64,000 bases of DNA from Acidimicrobiaceae bacterium (GCA_016722025.1 JADKGZ010000002.1:124001-188000); one strand, 5' to 3'; counted from the stretch's first letter, positions 49,331-58,629 are shown. Numbers and translations are program-made. Notes: a model not told the origin generated them from the letters alone.

Positions 49331-50847
49331 TGCTGCGCTCCTTGCTGTGACTGGTGTGGCTGGTGTGGTTGCCGTGCCTGCTGTCCGCGTTCGATCCGTT
49401 CCTGGCGCAGCGCGTTGCGACGAACCTTGCCGGCATCGTCGCGCAAGGGTTCCTGCACGTACTCGAACGTGCGCGGCAGCTTGTAGACGACCAACCGTTC
49501 CGCCAGGAACTGCTTGAGCTCGGCTTCGTCGACCTCGGTCGGGTCGGCTTCCAGGATGGCGTGCACGACGTTGCCCTTGTCCTCGTCGGGTAGGCCGATG
49601 ACCGCGCACGAATGGATGCCGGCGTGCTCCTGCAACGCAGCCTCGATCTCGGCCGGATAGATGTTCGCGCCGCCGCTGAGGATCATGTCGGCCGCACGAT
49701 CCCCGAGGTACAGGTAGTCGTCGGCGTCGAGGTAGCCCATGTCGCCGAGGGACTCCCAGCCGCCCTCGCGGGTTCGCGCCGCGGCGCCGAGGTAGCGATA
49801 GGTGGGCGTGTCGCGACCCACCGCCCGCAACCACACCTCGCCCATCTCACCCGCTGGCAGCTCGCTGCCGTCGGCATCGGTGATCATCACGGTGCCGGGT
49901 TGCGCGCGGCCGACGGAGCCTCGGTGCGCCAGCCAATCGGGGCCGGTGATGACGGTGGCCGTCTGTGCCTCGGTGCCGGCATAGAGCTCGTAGATGCGTT
50001 CGGCGCCCAGCCAGTCGATCCAGACCTGCTTCAGCCACTCGGGGCACGGCTCGGCAAGGTGCCACACCACGCGCAGGCTGGCCAGGTCGTACGCCTCGCG
50101 CACATCGTCGGGCAGCCGCCAGATGCGCTTCATCATCGTCGGCACCATGTACAGCACCGTGCCTCGGTGCTCCTGGATCGCTGCCAGCGTGGCTTCGGCA
50201 TCGAACCGGTGCAGCAGTGCAACGTGGTTGCCGTGCAGCAGCGCCTGGCAGCTCCACACCCCCGGCCCGTTGTGGTAGAGCGGCCCGGGCATGACGAGGC
50301 ACCCATCGCTTCCCAGCAGCAGCGGCGGTGGCGCATCGGTGTCGATCGACGCCGGATCGCCCGACACGATCAGCTTCGGACGGCCGGTGCTGCCACCCGA
50401 GGTGGGTGCCTTCCACGCCGGCGAGACGACGTCGGGCAAGTGGCTCGCCTCGGCCCGCGGCGCCCGGAAGCCGAACGGGACACGACAGCGCCCGGCGAGC
50501 GCCGGGTCGTCGAGGGCTGGGTCGACACCGATCACGGCGGAGGGGTCGGCCAGCTCCATGATCGCGTCGAGCTCGCGCTGTGGCAGCCGCCACGAGATCG
50601 GCTGCGGCGTGGCCCCCAGCCGCCAGGCCGCCACGTAGGCGACGAACCAGTCGATGCTGTTCGGCACTGCGATGGTGACCATGTCACCCTGCCGCACCCC
50701 GTGCTGGTGGAGGTACACCGCCAGGTCGTCACCGCGCTGCACCAGCTCGGCGCGGGTGACGGTGTCGTCGCCGCAGGTGATGGCCGGCCGATCGGGCTGC
50801 GCCTCGGCCAGCTCGCGGAGACGACGACTGAACGAGATGACGGCCAT
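49327..50847 (-). CDS. Acyl-CoA synthetase (AMP-forming)
   Basis: A 506-residue member of the ANL superfamily, activating a carboxylic acid via acyl-AMP to acyl-CoA. The P-loop-like motif TSGGSTGRPKL, the A5 motif YELYAGTEAQ, the A7 motif LGDMGYLDADDYLYLGDRAADMI and the final A10 lysine in DDAGKVRRNAL are present. The C terminus is Gln/His-rich (residues 488-506). It overlaps the M20 peptidase start. The usual fatty-acid chain length cannot be told. Confidence 0.92.
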   Translation of the reverse strand: MAVISFSRRLRELAEAQPDRPAITCGDDTVTRAELVQRGDDLAVYLHQHGVRQGDMVTIAVPNSIDWFVAYVAAWRLGATPQPISWRLPQRELDAIMELADPSAVIGVDPALDDPALAGRCRVPFGFRAPRAEASHLPDVVSPAWKAPTSGGSTGRPKLIVSGDPASIDTDAPPPLLLGSDGCLVMPGPLYHNGPGVWSCQALLHGNHVALLHRFDAEATLAAIQEHRGTVLYMVPTMMKRIWRLPDDVREAYDLASLRVVWHLAEPCPEWLKQVWIDWLGAERIYELYAGTEAQTATVITGPDWLAHRGSVGRAQPGTVMITDADGSELPAGEMGEVWLRAVGRDTPTYRYLGAAARTREGGWESLGDMGYLDADDYLYLGDRAADMILSGGANIYPAEIEAALQEHAGIHSCAVIGLPDEDKGNVVHAILEADPTEVDEAELKQFLAERLVVYKLPRTFEYVQEPLRDDAGKVRRNALRQERIERGQQARQPHQPHQSQQGAQQ

Positions 50848-50936
50848 TGCCGCACCCTACGACGCCTCGTCCTCGCCCGTGGTTCCGGGCTGCGCGACCA
50901 GCTGCGCGCGGCACGCATCCAGCCCGAGGCCTGACT

Positions 50937-52060
50937 TCAGCGGGGGTGCGCCAGCAGAAAGGCCACGATCTCGAAACTGGCATCCAGACCCGTGTACACG
51001 GGCGGCGCCGCCGGGTTCGAGGGAGTGTGCCCCATCCATGGGTGGGCGGCGCCGTCCACCGCGAAGAACTGCACCTCGGCGCGGTCGTCGCACCCGGTCC
51101 ACGTCGAGACGGTGAGGTCGGCGTTGGTTGCAGTGGTCGTCACGGCCGGCTCGGCCGAACAACCGATCGCATCGGCGAACGTCTGCACCGCAACTCGCGG
51201 CGAGTTGAAGTCGACGTTGGCGATGCTGGTCGTGCCTCGACCACCGTCGATCGGCAGGTTGGTGTCGGCCACACCGTGGATGTGCAGCAGTGAGACAGCC
51301 GTCGGCGGCGCACACGCGTCGATCTCCAAGGTGCCGGCCTGCAGACCGACGGCCACGATTCGTTCCGACAGCTCGCAGGCCAGCCGATAGCTGAGGATGC
51401 CACCGTTCGAGTGGCCGGCAGCGAAGACCCGCGCCGGATCGATCGAGTAGGCGGCCTCCAACACGTCGAGCAGTTGGTCGACGAACGCGACATCGTCGAC
51501 GTCGTTGCGCGCAGCAGCGCCGCAGCAGTCGCCGCCGTTCCACGTGCGATTGGTGGTCTCGTCGGCACCGGAGCCGACACCGTCGGGATACACGACCAGG
51601 AACCCGTTTGCCTCGGCCAGCTCGTCGAAGCCGGAGTTCTTCTCGAACTGCGCTCCCCACCCGGTGCCGCCGTGGAAGGCGAGCAGCAATGGCACCGGGC
51701 TGTTGGGCAGCGACGAGGGTACGTAGATGCGGTACACGCGAGTGCGGCCGTCGGCGGTGACCAGAGTGCGCTGGACGACATCGCCCGTGGCCGGCACACC
51801 GGCGAGTGCTGTCGATGCGGCGGGTGCCGTCGTCTCGGGTGCGGTCGTCTCGGTGCGGTCGTCTCGGGTGCCGTCGTCTCGGGTGCCGTCGTCTCGGGCT
51901 CCGTCGCCTCGGGCGACGTCGTTGCGGTCGCGGTCGAGGTGTCGGGCGCAGCGGTGGAGACGGCGACGGCGGTCGCCGAGGTCTCAGTGGCAACGCGCGA
52001 GGCGCATGCTCCCAACACCAGCGCCGCGATGGGCACACTCAACAGGCGACGGGTGTTCAT
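50937..52060 (-). CDS. Lipoprotein esterase, PHB-depolymerase/feruloyl-esterase-like (frameshifted)
   Basis: A secreted alpha/beta-hydrolase, 374 residues after correction. The signal peptide ends in the lipobox LGAC, giving a lipid anchor. A repeated Glu-Thr-Thr-Ala-Pro linker follows. The hydrolase domain has the oxyanion motif FHGGTGWG, the nucleophile elbow GHSNGG, and a catalytic His near AAHPWMG. The missing G at 51852-51853 in the linker breaks the frame. The domain resembles LpqC/esterase PHB depolymerases acting on short polyesters or feruloyl esters; substrate is inferred. Confidence 0.88.
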
Positions 52061-52119
52061 GCCTGTCATCGTGGCTCACGGGTGTGAGGAAAGCATGATG
52101 GCGCACTACCTTCACCACC

Positions 52120-52635
52120 ATGACGGACTGGTTGGGCCCGCGCGGGCGCCACGGCGGCATCGACACCGTGCCGCTGCCATCCATCAACGGCGGTCTGTCG
52201 CTGTGCGGCAAGCACGCGATCGGGCCCGACCACCTCGCCGCGATGGCCGAGTGCGGTGCCACCACGGTGGTCTGCCTGGTCGAGGCGTACGAGCTGGCCG
52301 ACCGCTATCCGGCGTACCTTGCGTGGCTGCAGGCTCATGCCGGCACCACCGCGGTGTGGTTCCCCATCCACGACCTGCACGCGCCGGGCGTGGAAGCCAC
52401 TGAGCCGTTCATCGCCGAGCTGGTCCGGCGGCTCGACGACGGCGAGCACTTGCTGATGCACTGCGCAGCCGGCATCGGCCGCACGGGCACGATGGCGGTG
52501 TGCCTGCTGATGGAGTTGGGCATGGCGCAGCCGGCGGCACAGGCGCTCGTCGCCACGCATCGCCCGATGGCCGGCCCGGAGGTGGGCGCGCAGATCGACC
52601 TCGTCACGGCGTGGGCGGCTCGGGGCAGCGCCTGA
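52120..52635 (+). CDS. Dual-specificity-type protein phosphatase
   Basis: A 171-residue cysteine-dependent phosphatase. The phosphate-binding loop HCAAGIGRTG carries the catalytic Cys and Arg, and the general-acid Asp is likely in FPIHDLHAPG. It resembles dual-specificity/tyrosine phosphatases acting on phosphoproteins or phosphoinositides. Soluble, no signal peptide. It starts at ATG 52120, 59 bases from the divergent esterase gene. Confidence 0.9.
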   Translation: MTDWLGPRGRHGGIDTVPLPSINGGLSLCGKHAIGPDHLAAMAECGATTVVCLVEAYELADRYPAYLAWLQAHAGTTAVWFPIHDLHAPGVEATEPFIAELVRRLDDGEHLLMHCAAGIGRTGTMAVCLLMELGMAQPAAQALVATHRPMAGPEVGAQIDLVTAWAARGSA

Positions 52636-52644
52636 CCTGGCCTG

Positions 52645-54279
52645 TCAGGTGAGGGACTTGGCGAGGCGCAACGTGGCCACGTCGGCGGGGGCGCTGAGCG
52701 CCGCCATGGCCAGCTCGTAGTCGGGCAGCGAGAAGACGGCGCCGTCGTCGTTGATCATCACGAAACGATCGAGCCTGGCCAGGAACGTGCGGTCGTGACT
52801 GACCGCCAGCACCGTGCCCTGGAAGCCGTCGAGCGCCTTCTCCAACGCTTCCGACGACTCGATGTCGAGGTTGTCGGTGGGCTCGTCGAGCAGCAACACG
52901 TTGTGCCCTTCCAGCTCCAGGCACAGGATCTCCATCCGCGCCTTCTGGCCGCCGGAGAGCGTGCTGAACTCCTGCCGGGCATTGGTCGCGAGGCCATAGC
53001 GGGCCAACGCCTTCATCGACTTCTCGTCTTCGAACACACGGTCACGAACGATCTCGAAGCACTCGCGGCCACGGAAGTCGGGCCGGTCGTTGATCTGCGT
53101 GAACGTGCCGATGGACGTGCGCGGCCCGAAGCCGATGGTGCCGTCGAAGTGGTCGATGGTGCCCGCCAGCGCACCCAGCAGGTGGCTCTTGCCGGTGCCG
53201 TTGGGCCCGATGAGACCCACCCGCTCGCCGAAGTGCACCTCGTCGCTGAACGGCAGGAACAGGTCGTTCACCGACACGTCGATCATCTGGACGACACGGC
53301 GCGCGCTGTCGGCGCCGCGCAGGTTGACGTAGATGTTCTGGTCCGGCACGGGCGGCGGAGGAGGACCGGCGGCGACGAACTTCTCCCACCGCGTCTCGGC
53401 GCCGTTGGCCTTGGTGGCGTTCTTGAAGTTCTGCGCCGCGCGCTGCTTCATGATCTTCATGTGTTGGAACAGGCGCCGTTCCTCGTCGTTCCATCGCTTG
53501 ACGGCATCACCCAGCAGCTCCTGTCGCTTCGACCGCGCCTCGGGGAAGGTGGCGTACGAGCCGCCGTGCACCCAGGCACCCGAGCCCTCGATGACGATGA
53601 TCTTGGTGGCCACTCGCTCGAGCAGCGTGCGGTCGTGACTGACCATCAGGATCGTGCTCTTGCACGCCTTGATCTGCTCCTCCAGCCACAGGCGGGTGGG
53701 GATGTCGAGGTAGTTGTCGGGCTCGTCGAGCAACAGGATGTCGGCGTTGCTGGTGAGGAGCAGATCGAGCACCAGCCGCTTGCGCTCACCCCCGGAGAGC
53801 TCGCTCACCAGCCGCGTGTGGAAGTCCTCGACCTCGCTCTTCACGCTGCGCCGAGCGGCCGCCGCCCACTGCGCCTCCAGCTCGTAGCCGCCCATGTCGC
53901 CCCAGTGGGTGATGGCTTCGGCGAACTTCATGCCGTCGTCACTGCCGTCGTACATGGCGCGCTCGGCGATCACCATCGCCCGGCCGGCGTCGCGCAGCGC
54001 GGCCGGCGCCACCTCGATGAGCATGTCGCGCAACGTGTCGGTGGGGCGCGACATGCCCACGTCCTGGGTCATGCGCAGCACGGTGCCGCCGAGCGCGAAC
54101 TCGCCTTCGTCGGCCTGCAGCTCGCCGGAGAGGATGCGCAGGATGGTGCTCTTGCCCACACCGTTGGCGCCGACCAGCGCGGCGTGCTCGCCGGGCGAGA
54201 CGCCGAAGCCGACATCGAAGAACAGCGAGTCCACCCCCGGCGGCGCGTATTCGAGTTCAGAGACGACGATGCTGCTCAC
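52645..54279 (-). CDS. ABC-F family ATPase
   Basis: A 544-residue protein with two ABC domains and no membrane segment, as in translation-factor ABC-F proteins (EttA/Uup/antibiotic-target-protection types). Site 1: Walker A GANGVGKST, signature LSGGERKR, Walker B LLLDEPDNYLD. Site 2: Walker A GPNGTGKSH, signature LSGGQKAR, LLLDEPTDNLD. The interdomain linker spans about residues 220-310. GTG 54279 is the start; an inverted repeat lies upstream. Whether it confers antibiotic tolerance or acts on ribosomes in general is unknown. Confidence 0.92.
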   Translation of the reverse strand: MSSIVVSELEYAPPGVDSLFFDVGFGVSPGEHAALVGANGVGKSTILRILSGELQADEGEFALGGTVLRMTQDVGMSRPTDTLRDMLIEVAPAALRDAGRAMVIAERAMYDGSDDGMKFAEAITHWGDMGGYELEAQWAAAARRSVKSEVEDFHTRLVSELSGGERKRLVLDLLLTSNADILLLDEPDNYLDIPTRLWLEEQIKACKSTILMVSHDRTLLERVATKIIVIEGSGAWVHGGSYATFPEARSKRQELLGDAVKRWNDEERRLFQHMKIMKQRAAQNFKNATKANGAETRWEKFVAAGPPPPPVPDQNIYVNLRGADSARRVVQMIDVSVNDLFLPFSDEVHFGERVGLIGPNGTGKSHLLGALAGTIDHFDGTIGFGPRTSIGTFTQINDRPDFRGRECFEIVRDRVFEDEKSMKALARYGLATNARQEFSTLSGGQKARMEILCLELEGHNVLLLDEPTDNLDIESSEALEKALDGFQGTVLAVSHDRTFLARLDRFVMINDDGAVFSLPDYELAMAALSAPADVATLRLAKSLT

Positions 54280-54352
54280 GGCCGACCATCCTGCCGTGAA
54301 CACAGCCCGACCGGTCGCCGGATTTCCACCTCACAGCCGCCGGCCCCAACTT

Positions 54353-54422
54353 GTTGCGGCCGCAACTGGGCCTCCCCAGAAGGCCACGTACGGTTCCGGA
54401 GCTCCCCAGTTGCGGCCGCAAC
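54353..54422. repeat. 18-bp inverted repeat built of two NotI-type palindromes
   Basis: GTTGCGGCCGCAACTGGG (54353-54370) and its exact reverse complement (54405-54422) are separated by 34 bases. Each arm contains the same self-palindromic 14-mer, with centres 56 bases apart. It lies 74 bases upstream of the ABC-F start and could act as paired operator sites or as a hairpin leader. Confidence 0.85.
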
Positions 54423-54513
54423 GATCGGGATCGGCGCGCACACCGACGACCGAGCACGCGTACTGCTGCTGCTGGTGAACCGCCGTTCGGTCTCCGCCCG
54501 ATCCGATACGGCG

Positions 54514-55554
54514 TCACACCGCAGGTTGTTGTTGGGTGATGCAGTGGATGCCGCCGCCACAGGCGAAGATGTCGCGAGCGTCGTGCAGCACGATCTCGCG
54601 GCCGGGGTAGGCGCCCTCCAGGATCGAAGCTGCCACGTCGTCGTTGGGGTCGTCGAACGAGCACAGGATGACGGCGCCGTTGCAGATGTAGTGGTTGAGG
54701 TAGCTCCAGTCGACGAGCTCGCCGTCGGCGTGGGTCTGCACAGGGGCCGGCACCTCGATCAGCTCCAGCTCGCGGCCGGTGGCGTCGGTCGAGCGACGCA
54801 GCAGTTCGATGTACTCGCTGGTCACCTCGTAGTCGGGGTGCGATGGGTCGGTCTGGCGGTGCACCAGCAGCACCCCCGGCCGCACGAAGCACGCGCAGAT
54901 GTCGACGTGACCGCGGGTGCCGAAGCGGTCGTAGTCCTTGGTGAGACCTCGCGGCAGCCAGATGGCCTTGCTGACGCCGAGGTACGCCTTGAACTCGGTC
55001 TCCACCGACTCGGCGTTCATCGTCGGGTTGCGCCCCGGGTCGAGCTGCACGGTGGTGGTGCACAGCACGGTACCCTCGCCGTCGACGTGGATGCCGCCAC
55101 CCTCGTTGACCATCGGGGAACTGAACAGCTGTGCACCGGCCAACCCGGCGATGAACGCACCGACGTGCTGCTCGTCGGTCCAGTCGCTGAACCCTGCATC
55201 GCCCCAGGCGTTGAACTTCCAGTGCGTGGCACCCAGCCGACCGTCGGGGTGCGTGAGGAACGTCGGCCCGCTGTCGCGCGCCCACGAATCGCCGATGGGC
55301 GTCTCGTGGATCTCGATCGAAGCGTCGACCATCGTGCGCGCCACCTCGCCGTCGCCGAGGTTGCAGACCAGCGACACCGGTTCGAAACGATTGATGGTGT
55401 TGGCCACGCTGGCCCACACGCGGCGGTAGCGGCCGAGGTCGCCATCGGCGTCGTCGCCGAAGCCATCGTTGACGGGCGGGAACTCCATCCAGGTGCGCTC
55501 GTGCGGCACCCACTCGGGCGGCATCGAGAAACCTTCGAGGCGGGGGGTGGTCAC
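54514..55554 (-). CDS. aguA: Agmatine deiminase
   Basis: Converts agmatine to N-carbamoylputrescine and ammonia, 346 residues, normal size. The catalytic cysteine lies in the final CGGGIHCITQQ motif, the acid/base histidine in GTRGHVDICACF, and acidic residues in ETPIGDSWARDSGP. ATG 55554 lies 21 bases downstream of ureC on the same strand, so it is probably cotranscribed with the urease. An N-carbamoylputrescine amidase is not seen in the window. Confidence 0.93.
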   Translation of the reverse strand: MTTPRLEGFSMPPEWVPHERTWMEFPPVNDGFGDDADGDLGRYRRVWASVANTINRFEPVSLVCNLGDGEVARTMVDASIEIHETPIGDSWARDSGPTFLTHPDGRLGATHWKFNAWGDAGFSDWTDEQHVGAFIAGLAGAQLFSSPMVNEGGGIHVDGEGTVLCTTTVQLDPGRNPTMNAESVETEFKAYLGVSKAIWLPRGLTKDYDRFGTRGHVDICACFVRPGVLLVHRQTDPSHPDYEVTSEYIELLRRSTDATGRELELIEVPAPVQTHADGELVDWSYLNHYICNGAVILCSFDDPNDDVAASILEGAYPGREIVLHDARDIFACGGGIHCITQQQPAV

Positions 55555-55575
55555 GGCACTGCTCCTTGCGAACGA

Positions 55576-57366
55576 TCAGAGGAAGTAGAGGCGGCTGAGC
55601 GACACCTCGTCGGAGGGGGCGGAGTACACGGCCTCACCGTCGAGCGACACCATGCCCGTTCTCGCATCGACGTCGACAGTACCGAGCCGATTGTTCAGCA
55701 CCATGTTCGCGGGGCCGATGTTGCGTGTGCCCTTCACCGCCACCCGGCGACGGCGAGTGGTCATGTGGTCGTCGCCGGCATCGAGCGCCGCCTGGCTGAC
55801 GAACGCCACCGACAGGTCGGCGGCCGTCGAGCCGAAGGAACCGAACTGCGGCCCGAGCACCAGCGGCTGGCACGAGTCGGTGGTGGCATTCGGGTCGCCA
55901 GTGACGCCATAGGCAGGGAAGCCCGCCTTGAGCACCAGCTGCGGCTTGGCACCGAAGTGGTCGGGTCTCCAGAGCACGATGTCGGCCAGCTTGCCCACGT
56001 CGAGCGACCCGATCTCGTGCGACAACCCGTGCGCGATGGCCGGGTTGATGGTGAGCTTGGCCATGTACTGGCGCACGCGATCGTTGTCGTGCACGGTGGG
56101 CTCGGTACGCAGGTCCTGCTTGTTCTTCGCCGCCAACTGGAACGTGCGCCGAACCGTCTCGCCGGCGCGCCCCATGCCTTGCGCATCGCTGGAGGTGATG
56201 CCGATGACGCCCAGGTCGTGCAACACACCCTCGGCGCCCATCGTGCCGTTGCGGATGCGATCGGTGACCATTGCATGATCCGTGTGCGAGTGGTGGTTCA
56301 GGCCGTGCGCACTGAAGATCATCTCGTAGTGCTCGTCGAGCGCGTCGCGCCCGAACGGCAGCGTGGGGTTGGTCGACGACCCGATCACGTTGGCGACACC
56401 GGCCAGCTGCAACACGTTGGGAACGTGCCCACCGCCGCAACCCTCGATGTGGAAGGCATGGATGGTGCGGCCGGCCAGCACCCGCAACGTGTCGTCGACG
56501 GAGAGGCATTCATTGAGGCCGTCGGTGTGCAATGCCACCTGCACGTCGAACACCTCGGCGACGTTCAGCGCGGTGTCGAGCGCCCGCGTGTGGGCACCCA
56601 TGTCCTCGTGCACCTTGAAGCCACACGCGCCTCCCTCGACGAGCGCCTCGATGAGGGGCGCTTCATCCGACGACGAGCCGCGACCGAGGAACCCGATGTT
56701 GACCGGCCACTGATCGAAGCTGTTGAACGCGTGCCGGAGCGCCCACGGCGAGTTGACCCCGACACCCCACACCGGCCCGAACTCCTGCCCGATGATGGAC
56801 GTGACGCCAGACGCCAGCGAGGCCTCCATGATGCGCGGCGACAGCAGGTGCACGTGCGTGTCGATGGCGCCGGCGGTGGCGATGAGCCCCTCGCCGCTGA
56901 TGATGGTGGTGCCGGTGCCGACCACCACATCGACATCGTCCTGCATGTCGGGGTTGCCGGCGCGGCCGATGCCGCAGATGCGCCCCTCACGAATGCCGAT
57001 GCTTGCCTTGCCGATGCGGCAGGTGGCATCGATGACGACGACGTTGGAGATGACGACATCGCACGTGTCGCGCACCGCAGCGGCCTTCAACAGCAGCCCG
57101 TCACGGGCGGTCTTGCCGAAGCCGGCCAGGAACTCGTTGCCGCGTTCCTGCGCGTCGTACTCGATCTGGATGACGAGGCCCGTGTCGCCCAGCCGAACCC
57201 TGTCGCCGACCGTGGGGCCGTGGATCGCGGCGTATGCGTCGGGCAGGATCTCGTCGGGGTGCGCGTGGCTGTGTGGCACTGCGCCATCGTCGTGGCTGTG
57301 CTCGAACTCGCCGTGCGAATGGCGATGCGGGTGGCCATGACCGTGGGGGTGCGAGTGGTCGCTCAT
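55576..57366 (-). CDS. ureC: Urease alpha subunit with His-rich N terminus
   Basis: Catalytic subunit of nickel urease, 596 residues. Nickel ligands are His171, His173, carbamylated Lys251 (FKVHED), His253, His280, His306 and Asp394. The flap residue usually Cys is Ala353, while the flap His354 and Arg370 remain. Residues 1-36 contain 13 histidines (MSDHSHPHGHGHPHRHSHG start), an extension not found in typical UreC and resembling the nickel-binding tail of UreE. ATG 57366 overlaps the ureAB stop. An alternative start that removes the tail is not apparent. Confidence 0.93.
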   Translation of the reverse strand: MSDHSHPHGHGHPHRHSHGEFEHSHDDGAVPHSHAHPDEILPDAYAAIHGPTVGDRVRLGDTGLVIQIEYDAQERGNEFLAGFGKTARDGLLLKAAAVRDTCDVVISNVVVIDATCRIGKASIGIREGRICGIGRAGNPDMQDDVDVVVGTGTTIISGEGLIATAGAIDTHVHLLSPRIMEASLASGVTSIIGQEFGPVWGVGVNSPWALRHAFNSFDQWPVNIGFLGRGSSSDEAPLIEALVEGGACGFKVHEDMGAHTRALDTALNVAEVFDVQVALHTDGLNECLSVDDTLRVLAGRTIHAFHIEGCGGGHVPNVLQLAGVANVIGSSTNPTLPFGRDALDEHYEMIFSAHGLNHHSHTDHAMVTDRIRNGTMGAEGVLHDLGVIGITSSDAQGMGRAGETVRRTFQLAAKNKQDLRTEPTVHDNDRVRQYMAKLTINPAIAHGLSHEIGSLDVGKLADIVLWRPDHFGAKPQLVLKAGFPAYGVTGDPNATTDSCQPLVLGPQFGSFGSTAADLSVAFVSQAALDAGDDHMTTRRRRVAVKGTRNIGPANMVLNNRLGTVDVDARTGMVSLDGEAVYSAPSDEVSLSRLYFL

Positions 57367-58051
57367 GCCTCGGCTCCGAGGTAGCCCTGCGCCACTGCTC
57401 GCGCCAGCGCAGCCGCTTTCGCACCGGGTGCATCGAGCGGGCCGTCGACCAGGCCGGCGAACCCGATCGCGACACGGGCACCACCCACGGGAACCAGCGG
57501 TGCATCGGTGGCCTCGCCGGGTTCGAAGCGCTGCGCCGCGCCGGCGGGAATGGCCAGCCGCATGCCGTAGGCCGCTGCGCGATCGAACGACAGCCGCTGG
57601 TTCACCTCGAAGAAGTGGAAGTGCGAGGTGATGCTCACCGGCACATCCGACGTGTTGACGACGGTGAGGTGCACCAGGCCGGGCGGCGGGCTCGGCTCGC
57701 GCGCGGCTGCCAGCACCGCACCAGGCCCCTGCGAGCCCAGGCCAGCGCCCTCGCCGAACGGGTTGCGCACCACCACCATGCGGGTGCCGTCGTCGAACAT
57801 CGCTTCCACCTTCACCTCACCGACGATGTCGGGCACCCCGGGCAACACGTCGGCCTCGGTGAGCACGTTGGCACCCGCCGCGGCGGCCTCCATCAACCGG
57901 GCACCGTCGCGCGCCGCCTCGCACACCGTGTCGGCGATGAGCGCCGTCGCTTCCGGTACGTTCAACCGCAGCCCACGCGCACGCGCGCCCGCGCCAGCTC
58001 GGCGGCGGTGAAGATCAGCAGCCTGTCGCGGTCGGTGGGCGTGAGACGCAT
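57363..58051 (-). CDS. ureAB: Fused urease gamma-beta subunit (frameshifted)
   Basis: The small urease subunits fused in one chain, 229 residues after correction. The gamma part begins MRLTPTDRDRLLIFTAAELA, and the beta part is recognisable from PGVPDIVGEVKVEAMF, VPVSITSHFHFFEVN, FDRAAAYGMRLAIPAGAAQRFEPGE. A missing C at about 57977 breaks the frame between GVRVG and RLNVPEATALIADTV. The stop overlaps the ureC start. UreDEFG accessory genes are not seen in this window. Confidence 0.92.
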
Positions 58052-58131
58052 GACGGCGAGGCTATTCGCTGCGCACAGAGTCGCCGCGAAGGGCGCGACC
58101 TCCGACTGCGCCCCGGCCGTAACCTGGGCGC

Positions 58132-58611
58132 ATGTTTGCGGAGCTGCAGAGCTGGTCACCTCGGCGTTGGGTCACGGCGGCGGCCGCCGGCGTGATCGTG
58201 GCGCTGCTCGTGGGTTTGCCCACCGATGTCATTCCCAACCCGGTGTTCGGCCGGCCCGTACCTGTGACCTGGTGGTCCTACCCGGTCCTCGTGTTCACCG
58301 CGGTGCTCGGCGGCATCCTGGCCGCCACCTACGTCCGCGACCCCGAGCTTCCCGCCAACACAGGCTCTGCGGGGGCGGCCGACGACGAGCGCATCGCACG
58401 CACCGGGGGGTTCGGTGGGTTGCTGTCGTTCTTCGCGGTCGGGTGCCCGGTGTGCAACAAGCTGGTGGTGATCGCGCTGGGCACGGTGGGCGCCCGTCGC
58501 TGGTTCGAGCCCATCCAGCCGCTGCTCGCCGTGCTGTCGCTCGTGTTGCTGTTGGTCGCTCTGCGCGCCCGGCTGCGCAACTCACGGGCCTGCCCCATCC
58601 CGGCGCGCTGA
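58132..58611 (+). CDS. Four-helix membrane protein with GCPVCNK motif
   Basis: A 159-residue membrane protein with four hydrophobic segments (about 14-32, 45-63, 92-112, 127-145). The motif AVGCPVCNKLVV at residues 102-113 gives a CxxC pair at the start of the third helix, which could bind a metal or act as a redox site. Family not recognised. Divergent from ureAB, with only 80 bases between starts. Confidence 0.75.
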   Translation: MFAELQSWSPRRWVTAAAAGVIVALLVGLPTDVIPNPVFGRPVPVTWWSYPVLVFTAVLGGILAATYVRDPELPANTGSAGAADDERIARTGGFGGLLSFFAVGCPVCNKLVVIALGTVGARRWFEPIQPLLAVLSLVLLLVALRARLRNSRACPIPAR

Positions 58612-58629
58612 GCGCCGCCGGAGTCAGCG

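Noticed and set aside
52795..57384. A plus-strand open frame of more than 1500 codons
   Set aside because: It lies opposite the ABC-F, agmatine deiminase and ureC genes, all with clear motifs; long antisense frames are usual in high-GC DNA, and its composition is not protein-like.
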